Assembly (NCBI GenBank): GCA_954871525.1
Contig: OX940868.1
Location: 15,414,556-15,478,555, forward strand
Origin: Parietaria judaica
Taxonomy: Eukaryota > Streptophyta > Magnoliopsida > Rosales > Urticaceae
Direction of reading: 5' to 3'
DNA length: 64,000 nucleotides
Shown: positions 23,989 through 33,421 of the stretch, piece by piece
How the letters are laid out: each line of letters begins with the position of its first letter
How positions within the stretch are numbered: the stretch's first letter is position 1
The notes under the pieces: model-generated
The model's input: only the letters and a program-made list of their open reading frames with translations
Databases searched by the model: none
What the model was told of the DNA's origin: nothing
Program-made: the position numbers and the translations under genes

Positions 23989-26592
23989 TAAAGAAACAAA
24001 GCTTTTATTGATAGAAGAAGATTGTACACTTTGCAAATACAGAGGATGGTTTAAGATCAGCTGGCCCACAAACCGGTTTAGCCGCCTAACCAAACGTGAT
24101 CAAAAGAAATTGATTGGCCTGTGTATTAGCAAACGGTATATCTATATGGTCACGATGCATTGCCGTTCGAAATCAAGATACTGGTATTGGACTTGTCTAT
24201 TCCTAATCCTAAATGGAACATAACCACGTAGGGATCCGTGACCGTACGGTAATATAATATCTGTTTAGATATGCTGGAATGACCCCTTCCTATAATTAGA
24301 ATATAATTAGAATCTATAAATCCTATTCTGTTCCGGTCTGGCCCGGTATGGAATGAACTTATATTCACTTTGTTTTAGGATAAAAAAGTATGTAATAACA
24401 TTCAACCCGATGAATATCACTTACGAGGTGCGGATATGATATACATTAACAAGCTCTAGCAATTTTCAGTTAGATTTTTTAATTGCAACAATGATTTTGA
24501 AATTCAGGTGAAATGGAGCATTCTGATGAAGAAACATGTGGTGCTTCTGCACATTCGGACTACGGAATGATCACTCTCCTATCGAGCAATGGCGTTCCAG
24601 GACTTCAGGCATGCTTCTTTCTCGTAAAAATTTTTATGCGTTTGAATTTGGACAATATTATCTATTGTTTTCTTGTTTGGCAGATCTGCAGGGATAAACA
24701 GAAGCACCCTCGGGTTTGGGAAGATGTTCCTCATTTACAGGGGTGAGTAGAGATGATAAATTTTCTTGCACACATCACTATGTTTATGAGTTTATTAGGG
24801 TGAGAATAAGGTACAAAAAGGAAAAATTGGTCCTCCATCTTTCTAGGAAACTTATTGTAAAAATTTAGGAAATCGGGTGTAAATTAGCAATAAATAGTTA
24901 ATGATAGTGCCGGTATGTAATTACTAAATAGTAGTAAAATTTGTATGGATAAAATCATAAAAATATATTTCCGAAGATGAGTTAGTCTCTGGATGTATAT
25001 CATTTAATAATATTGATTCCTAAAAACAATTCTAATCTTAAAGACTAGCTCAAATTTTTTTTCTGTAAGAAACGTACATAGGTTTTTACGAGCCAAAGTT
25101 CATATTCTCAGGGCATTTATCGTCAATATTGGAGACATGATGGAGAGGTGGACTAATTGTTTGTTCCGGTAAATAAATCAAATTCATCAGCTTTTCATTT
25201 AGATGTTCTGGATGGCCAATTTAATTTTTAATTTCTTGATTTACATTTACTCTATGCACCTTGCTTTATGGTCTGTTTGAATGCGGCTTCTTACATAAGG
25301 TCAACGCTGCACCGAGTCATGCCAGTGGGACAAGACCGTTACTCGGTAATCTTTTAGCTTCTAATTTTTTGCTTTCATCGAGGAGATTCTTATAAGAATG
25401 ACACCTGCTATACGTGGAAATTTGAGAAAAAGTTTTCTGATCAGAGTATAACACACATAACCCCCAATATAAGAAAATCTTAACGTATTTGGCCCTTGTG
25501 TTATTCTGCTGAAAAAAAAAAGAAGACTATCGAGCTTATGGGGCTTAAAATTATTAATGGAAATCATCGTTTTTATAAGAATTAGAATATCTTGTAAAAA
25601 CAAACCAATCGTAAATCATCATAATTGCTATGATCAATTATCATGCTCTTTGATAAAAATGTTCTAATTTATAATATAAAATCTAAATAAATTATAAATG
25701 ACATTTTATCTGTCCTAGTTTTTTAAGGTAATCAAGCAAAAAAAAAAATGCCAAATATGATACAATTCCGGATATGGGGATTTTGTGTGTATTTTTTTAT
25801 TTGCGGGACTATTAGCGCACATGCCATGTATGAAAAAAACCGGTCATGCAAAAAAATCTTCTTTTCAAGTACAGCACGGTCGGTAATATAGTTTTTGGTA
25901 CCAAACATGATGATTTTGCAGGCAGCTTTTTTCTTGGACCCCAAGGATGATTGTCTCGTTGAATGCATAGAAAGTTGTTGCAATGAGTCCTTACCGCCAA
26001 GGTACACCAATTTACATATCTATATATATATATATTTATATATGTATTTTATAATTCATATCATTCCTTTTTAAATTTTCATTATAAATGAATGTTTGAC
26101 AAGGCAACGATGAGATAATGTCTTGCATTTGTAGTTTACTTGCATCACAAGGTACACACTCGAATTCACATGAACTGCCTTACATAAGTTTAGGAGAAGC
26201 CGAAAGAAATACTGTATTCTAATAAGATATAAACTCTATTTTAAAGATACCAAGTTCAAGACACGCGACTTACAAAAATTGAAAACGCACCTAAAAAAAT
26301 CCCGCATTCAAGTGTTCGATGCCTTACTTGCAAATTGGAATGTCATAAGTGTGGTGTATGCGTGGGACCATCTTTTGGGCTATGCCCTTGAGGGAGATTA
26401 AGTAATTTGTACTGGTTTACGCTGAAGCTCGAGCCCTTGAAATTAACGGGCTTTCACTTTTTTAACCATGTATATGACATCTTACACCAAGTATCTTGCA
26501 GGTTTCCTCCGATACGAAGTGGGGATTATTTAAAAGAACGCTTCAGGCTTACGTATGGGTCGGAAGCTGGACTTCCATCGCTTGGAACATAA
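22920..26592 (+). CDS. 2-oxoglutarate/Fe(II)-dependent oxygenase (2-ODD)
   Basis: Eleven exons: 22920-23006, 23122-23314, 23389-23469, 23545-23596, 23693-23814, 24508-24608, 24684-24742, 25112-25168, 25300-25345, 25922-26001, 26502-26592; 322 residues, normal for the family. The N-terminal DIOX_N region includes ACIEHGFFYLVNHGV. The double-stranded beta-helix core carries the iron ligands His194 and Asp196 (in SAHSDYG) and His255 (STLHRV), with Arg264-x-Ser266 for 2-oxoglutarate. It resembles the plant subgroup of Arabidopsis At1g35190/At3g46490 rather than ACC oxidase or flavonoid enzymes; the substrate cannot be told. The start opens the family-typical LNLPVLDLSS. Intron 6 begins GC rather than GT (24609-24610). 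Intron 5 contains a retroposed insertion. Confidence 0.9.
23945..24108 (-). mobile_element. short retroposed insertion (SINE or LINE 3' end) in intron 5
   Basis: Near-identical direct repeats flank it: ATTGATTGGCCGTGTATTA at 23926-23944 and the same with one extra T at 24109-24128. Read on the minus strand it ends with CAATAAAAGC, TTTAAAT and a long (AAT)n tail (the ATT run at about 23940-23989). A target duplication of about 19 bp plus a simple-repeat tail is the signature of LINE-type retroposition. It is too short to identify the source. Confidence 0.75.
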
Positions 26593-26716
26593 CCTTTGAA
26601 TGGCGGAACATAAATATATGAATCCCTGGAGAAATTATCGTCTGATTTATAGCGTTAGCCTTTGAAAATTATGCCTTATTATGTAAACTCATTTATTAAA
26701 TAATATTATTAAGTGA
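26593..26716. other. 2-ODD 3' flank
   Basis: Presumed 3' UTR, AT-rich. An ATTAAATAATATTATTAA stretch near 26694 may serve as a polyadenylation region. Confidence 0.35.
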
Positions 26717-26736
26717 AGTTACGGCAAAGATGGACA

Positions 26737-26900
26737 ATACGTGATTGGTCTAGTGGTAACAAGTACATCACTTAAGATAGACAAGATGTGCTTGGTCTAG
26801 TGATAACAAGTACATCAATTAAGACATTAGAAGTCTTGAGTTCGAGTCACCGTAAGAGTAGGGTGAAATCCAAAGATTCTCATATATATATATATATATA
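26737..26900 (+). mobile_element. tRNA-derived SINE
   Basis: It has RNA polymerase III promoter-like boxes: box A TGGTCTAGTGG at 26746-26756, repeated as TGGTCTAGTGA at 26793-26803, and box B GAGTTCGAGTC at 26838-26848. The 3' end is an AT dinucleotide tail (26881-26900). Flanking target duplications of 20 bp, AGTTACGGC followed by AA.ATGGACA, lie at 26717-26736 and 26901-26920 and differ at two positions. The head with box A is present twice, so the copy is rearranged or dimeric. No open frame. Confidence 0.8.
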
Positions 26901-26920
26901 AGTTACGGCGAAAATGGACA

Positions 26921-27878
26921 TCCTAAATTAGCAGGTATTTTTAATTAATAATTTGATCATCATTAAATTATTAAAGCACAAGCACCCACCTATGACGATA
27001 ATTATATCTTATCCTCAAGTTATGCGCAAATTCGATTGTTATGATGCCATATAATATGCCTTTATTCTTCCAAGGTTATTAAAGAAAGAAGGGTGCATAA
27101 AATATAGAAGCATAATCTCACGTGGGAATTTATTGCTATATATAGTATTATTAGTATATGTATATCTTCTTACCGACTTTTGGTATTGGATAAGATTTAC
27201 GATAAAAGAAAAATCATTTCTAAAAGGCTAACGCCTAAATTTTATATAAAAAAATATATTTATAACGAAACCTTAATTTAAGCAATCATGCTAGCTTCAC
27301 CTCGAATACTAAGATTGTAGTATTAATTATTAAATACCAAAATTCAGAATTTCAATTTAGTCTAAAAATATGATTTCTGGGTAAAAAAATTATTTCATAC
27401 TATAGCCAAATTTCTAAAAAAAATTGTTATATTTTGAGAATTTTATAAACAATATAATATAAACTCAAACGATATCTAACAACACATAAATAGTATATAA
27501 TAAAATCAAACGATATCTAAATAAATTATTAAAAATGAAATCTAATTGCGGTTAAAAGAGATATTCACTTTAAACAAAAAAAAAACACTAATCAGTTTAT
27601 TTTTAAAAGCAATACAGTTATTCATAACTAAACTAAACGGTTAATTAAAATTAAATAAATATACAAATAATTCGCTATAAATCTAATTAAATGTTGTTAT
27701 GATTAACGAATAGGATATAATTATTTAAGCAATGTCTTGAGTTATATACATTTGGTTAAGCAGTGAAATTATAATTGTGATGTCTCATTCTCAACTAGTT
27801 TGGGATTTATCTACAGTTTAGGTTGACACGTTATCTAATTACTTTTATCCCAATCTCCTCCTTTTAATGCGGATAACC

Positions 27879-27924
<46 letters not shown>

Positions 27925-28560
27925 TCTTTATTATAGCAAAAAACATTCGATAAAGACAAAACACATTAAATGGATAACTCTTTGGAGGTCAAAGCTAAAA
28001 GAAGATATAGTGACACTTCGGATATTCATGCTTTTCCATTCATCTTCTTCTCGCTTCCTCCAAAATATTCTTTCCATTAATGTTGTTTTCAAATTAATAT
28101 ATATGTGCGTATATATTATATTAGGTATCAAGTGCAAGTACATATAATTATTAATTGTGTTAAGAACTTGGTTAAGCTCAACAGGATTCGATTATCTTAA
28201 TTATATTTTAAAGTTCAGAGGGGTTCACTTCGAGGCATGATACGCGATTATATATCATCCATGCGCATTCCGTATATGACATGCAAAACATGGAGAATTT
28301 ATTTTTGGACAAAATGAAAAATTTGAGATTTCTCGAGTAAATTGATTCATTCAGAGTTTTAATTCTAGTACTATGTTTGTGGTTCCCATTTTTATATCAA
28401 CCTTATATGTAAGTATACTCGACAAGCAAAATATGATAGTTAATCTTGCTTAGCTAAGTGATTATTTTATCACATGTCTCTCCAAAAAAATCAGAATTAA
28501 AATTGATAATTGTCAAATGTATATTAAATTATTAAAAAAAATAGAGTCTCTCCGGTTTTA
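26921..28560. other. AT-rich intergenic DNA
   Basis: No gene recognised. It includes an (ATT)n microsatellite at 27881-27924 and long AT-rich stretches. Confidence 0.5.
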
Positions 28561-30235
28561 GGTTCCGAAGTGCCATTTTGCTTGTCAATAAAACAAGACA
28601 CACTCTACTTATCATTAGTAATTACTGATAGGTTATAAAAATAAAGAGAAAAAATATGATAATAAAGAGCATATGAACAACAACGGAGAGAGATTGGAGG
28701 AGATAATTGTATTATTTGTGTATCTTTATGCTTTACAGTAGACTTTATTTATAGACTCGTAATATGTACATGTAAAGACATAGTCTTAATATACCTTGAA
28801 TCCTTCGTGCAAAGAGTCATCTCTAAAATATTCTATTTTGATGCTGAAAAAAGGATCAAACACTGTAGCGACACATGTCTTGATAATGGTCCAGGCCCAT
28901 CGCCGTTTGTTGACTTCCTTGGGCAGAAGACATTGACTTTGGAGATTCTTGGACCCAAGATTTCTGCTATGCGGTCAGATCAAAACCGGGTCAATTAGCT
29001 CGTTATCGCGAAGGTCCGGTACCTCCGCCTGAGCAGTCGGATCAGACCTGTGATATATATAGGTTGGTGACCACATAGAACTAGTACCTCCGCTATACGA
29101 GCAGTTCGGATGTCGAGCTGAAGATCTTGAGGCATGGGACTTCCGTTTGTCGGTCGGTCTGTAACCGGGTGTATTAGCCCGTCACTGTGAAGGCCTGGTT
29201 ACTCGGCTTGAGCGGTCGGATCGGACCCGGGATATAGGATGGTGACCACAAAGAACCAATACCTCCGTTATACGGTTATATCGGGGCTCAGATAGAAAAA
29301 GGATGTGCCTTGATGGTATATGATGCCGCACTTCGTCACTTGTAGCGAGGCTGCCTACATACCCATTTTATTGGGATTAAGTCATCATGTAGTTCAAGTG
29401 GGGGTTAGGATATACGTACTGGAGCTTGCATGGGCAAGCCGGATGATGATTGTGGAGACGGGGGTCGGTCGACAGGGATTTCTCTGGTGCCTCTGCTCTA
29501 GCTAGCCCCTCTGCCTCTATTTGGAGATTCATGAATTCCCCCGGCGCCTTCTCTATAGCTAGCTCGTCTGCCCCGACGTTAGTCGCCTATTTACACCGGA
29601 ATATATATAAAGATAACAAAGTTATATAGCTATAGAGAGCGTTTCTACTGCTATGTTGAAATGAAGTTACTATTTATAGGAGGGTTTAGGAGCCTATGTG
29701 CAATTAATAATAACTTCATTGGGCCCCTGGGAAAAACGAATATTGTTTGCGCGCCTAGCAAGGCGCGCTGTGAGGTCTCGCCCTTTTGGAACGTTTCCCG
29801 CCCTTTTGGGTTCATTGCGTGCATTGTCGGGCACGTTGTGCGTCCTGCTGGGCGCGCAATAAGCCTCGTGTGCATGCTGCACGTTTTGATGGGCGCGTAA
29901 TATGTCTCGTGAGCGCGTGCTCTATTGGTCGCGTTATGCGCCCTATCAGGCACGTTGTGCACCCTGTCGAGTGCGTTGTGCGCTCCGTTGAGTGCGCAAT
30001 AAGCTTTGCGCGTGCGCTGCTCGTTCTGCTATCCGCACGATAGGCGCTGAAGGTGCATTCAGGGTGCTCTTTTTGTCTTTCAGTGCATACATCGAAATAT
30101 TGTTAAATAATATTTTTTTGGTTTTGAATTTGGGCTTTCCAGGATTTGTGGAACTATAATATTCTTCATGTAAAGTGTCATCTCTAAAATTCTCTATCAT
30201 TTCTGAAATCCCCCATCTCTATAGAATCCTTCATA
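28561..30235. mobile_element. GC-rich repeat block, probable retroelement remnant
   Basis: An isolated GC-rich block in AT-rich DNA. It contains a diverged tandem duplication of about 179 bp (28971-29104 and 29151-29281) and an array of degenerate GCGCGTTGTGCGCCCTG-like units (29750-30040). A sequence with TCATCTCTAAAAT occurs as a direct repeat near 28817 and 30178. On the minus strand CTCCTATAAATAGTAAC (about 29690) looks like a TATA box, as in an LTR promoter. The open frames reflect the short repeats and show no known domain. The class of element is not resolved. Confidence 0.4.
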
Positions 30236-31637
30236 TATTAAAAAAGTCATCCAATCTCGTGACACAAAATATCTAATCCACGAGCCTAAGAGAAGTTCTC
30301 ATTTTGATGAAATTCATATATTGAGTGAAAGATTATTTATCTCTCGTAGTTCTTGCAATTTTGTTGTTTCGTTCTTCTCTATTTTCTTTTAAGAAAATCA
30401 TTTGGAAGAGTGAAGTCAGTTAACAAGATGAATTTTCACAATATACCCACAATATTCTTTAAAATTCAAAAATGATTGTTGGGCTCAACTTATATATTCG
30501 ATAAAGATGAATATAATGACCTAACCTCGTAAAAAATGTCTTATTGAAAATTTTCATGTAGGGACAACTGCCTCTAATGTTAAAAAAATATATATATACA
30601 AGTGTTTACTAAAATCTATATTTTTTTTGCGATTACTGGTCATTCTGCATTTCGCTAATCTAATATATCAATTAACGTAATTATGTGATTGAGCTTTAAT
30701 CACATCCGCTCGATAATAAGAATAAATAATTATTTTGTTTGAATGAAAAATATCAGTTAAGAAAGAAAAAAAAAGCAAACAAAATTGATGTCATTATATA
30801 TATATATATATATATATATTTATGTGAATGTCTCGACATTAGTTTACATATTCTTGTACATATATAATTACGTGTGTGTATACTATATAGTATATACTAA
30901 GACACTATCGAACTGGACAAACTTATTTAATGCCCATGTTAATGAGTGATCTCCAACCCAAATTTCCAGCCAAAAAAAAAATGTAATAAAAGAAAATAAT
31001 CTTGAGAAGACCCTGAAAATACGACAAGAGTATTTTCACGTTGACCAAAAGAAAAAGGAAAATAGTAATTGACTTAAGATCTTTTAATTTTACATATTCA
31101 TTGAGCTTATTCTTAATTTTTAACAGGTTACTTGGTCTTCACGCATGAAAAAGGATTAAAAAATGTTGAATTATATTTGAAGCTTTTTTTTTTCTTTCAA
31201 AATTATTAATGATTAAGATCGATATATATACTCAATTAAGGAAAAAAATCAATATATACTATAAATAATCCCAAAAAAAAAAGTCTACTATAAAGTAGGA
31301 AGAAATTAATATGAAAGTTTCTCAAAATAATAAAATAATAATAAAATTGATGAAAGTAATAAAGCGAATAAAATTAACGATTTTAAAAAAAATAAAATAG
31401 AAACAAGTCTAGTTCAATAAAAAAATGCATTAAATTTTCAATTTTTTTATAATTTTTCTAAAATATATGAAAACTTTTTGAAAACATATGAGGTATTCGT
31501 GCAAAAAAAACTATAGAAGGTATGTAAATATCTAAGGCCGAAAAAAAGGAACCTGGACTGGTCTGGAATTTTTTTTATCATAGAAAAATATAATTTATTC
31601 TAAAAAATTGAATAAAAAACTCTTGATCCGGTTCAGG
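30236..31637. other. AT-rich intergenic DNA
   Basis: No gene recognised. There is a (TA)n run at 30797-30820 and many A runs. Confidence 0.5.
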
Positions 31638-31645
31638 GAAAAAAC

Positions 31646-32947
31646 CAAGGATTTGAATGCCGTTTTTGCCGATAAATCGTTTGCCGTTATCGACGGAGTA
31701 ATCGTTTGCCGATGGATTTATCGATGAAAAACTTATAAAGTTTATCGTTTGCCGTTACCGAAACTTATCGAACTTATCGATGGATTAATCGCTTATCGAT
31801 AGATTTATCGATGGAAAACTTATAAAATATTTTCATATATATTTCCATACATAAAATATTTTTTATAACATAAAATACTAAATGTATATTTTCCTTAATA
31901 ATTGAAAAGCGTCAAATTACAAAACAAATCATGTCAGAATCACAGTATCAGAATTATATACAATGTTACAAAATGAAGTTACATAAAAACAACAAAGAAA
32001 TAGCTCAATTTGACCAATTTCAAAAAAAAATATTTACTTTTCCCGCAATAAGGTTGCAATTCAGGAAAACGTTGAATTAGAAATTATTATGTCAACCTCA
32101 CATTTTATAAGTTATATACAATGTTATAAAATGATTTTACATAAAAAAATAGACTAATTAGCTTAACTTAACTAATTTCCAAAAAATATGTACTTTTGCC
32201 GCAATAAGATCATAATTCAGAAAGACATCAATTACAAAAATAATTATGTCAAACTAACACTTTCCTAATTATATACAATGTTACGAAATGAAATTACAGA
32301 AAGAAAAAAAATATATATCTCAAATTTACTATTTTTAGGAAAATTGGTACTTTTGTCGCAATTAGAAATAATCGGCATAAACCCTTAAATTTAACCCAAA
32401 TCTGCAAAAGTTCAATAAAAATCACACAAACCATCTTGATTCATCTATATTCCATCATATAATTTTTTTAAAAAAATCAATTTCAACAACAACATTTGAT
32501 TCAAAACGTAAAATGTACAATTAAACTAATATGAAACTCAAATTTAACTTTCATTCAACCTAATAGCTTTCTAAGTAACTACTACAAATATAGAATAAAA
32601 ATGTGAAAAAATTGACATGATTCATACATATACAACATTTAAACATCAAAACAATAAAGATTTACTAAAAAAAACCCTAAATATACATTTAAATTTCAAA
32701 ATTAAAAGAAGTTGGAACTTCTGCCGCAAAAAATGAAAAATTTATACCAGGGTTGACTTATCGTTTTTGACCGAAAAGTAGCTTGCTTTTCGAGAAAATA
32801 CACTTGATAAGTTTGAGAAATAAGTGACTTGCTTTTCGAATCGAAAAATCGCGATAAGTATAAAAAGATAACGATTAGAGGAGATAAGTTACCGAGAAGT
32901 GGTTTTCAGCGATAAATCGCTCGATTATCGCGAAAATCGAACCCATG
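31646..32947. mobile_element. hAT-type non-autonomous element (1.3 kb)
   Basis: The left end, CAAGGATTTGAATGCCG, pairs with the right end whose reverse complement is CATGGGTTCGATTTTCG. An exact 8-bp target duplication, GAAAAAAC, lies at 31638-31645 and 32948-32955. Subterminal arrays of TCGATAA, TTATCGA and TTTGCCGTTA occupy 31660-31820 and 32755-32940. Inside are three direct repeats of about 157 bp, each starting at TTATATACAATGTTA (31954, 32112, 32268). No transposase. Confidence 0.8.
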
Positions 32948-32955
32948 GAAAAAAC

Positions 32956-33421
32956 AGACCGGAGCTGGTCGGGGTCCGGTTTTAAAAAACAAAAAATAGA
33001 TTTACAAGACTAACTGACGGGGCAAACTGTACCAAAGAATAGAATTCAAAGAGCAATTTGATTAAATTAAAAAATTAAAGAGCAAACTGTTAATCACGAT
33101 AAGAAAAGATTAGAGAAGAAATCAAGAGCCGTGAAGGACACGATCATTTGTGTGTAGCCTGGACTGCGAAACAGAGGATCATTTCTTACGCATTATCCAC
33201 GCGAAGATTGTATGGATATATCATATATCTATCTATGTATCTCCCACTCTCCTCTTTGTCTTTCTCTCTCATCATCTGCCGCGAAATCCTTTGCTTTGGA
33301 GAGAGATTGGCTCGATCCAGCTGAATCCATCGCAATTCCATTCCCAAACCCAATTTCTCTCTCGATCCCACTCTCGACTCCTCGCCTTCATCGCTGCAAA
33401 CCCTAGAAAAATCCGATTCCG
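32956..33421. other. MYB gene upstream region and leader
   Basis: AT-rich until about 33120, then a pyrimidine-rich leader. A telo-box AAACCCTAG lies at 33398-33406, 16 bases before the ATG. TATATCATATATCTATC around 33218 may supply a TATA element. Confidence 0.4.

Noticed and set aside
29651..30200. Overlapping open frames on both strands in the GC-rich repeat block
   Set aside because: They follow the short tandem repeats and show no domain.
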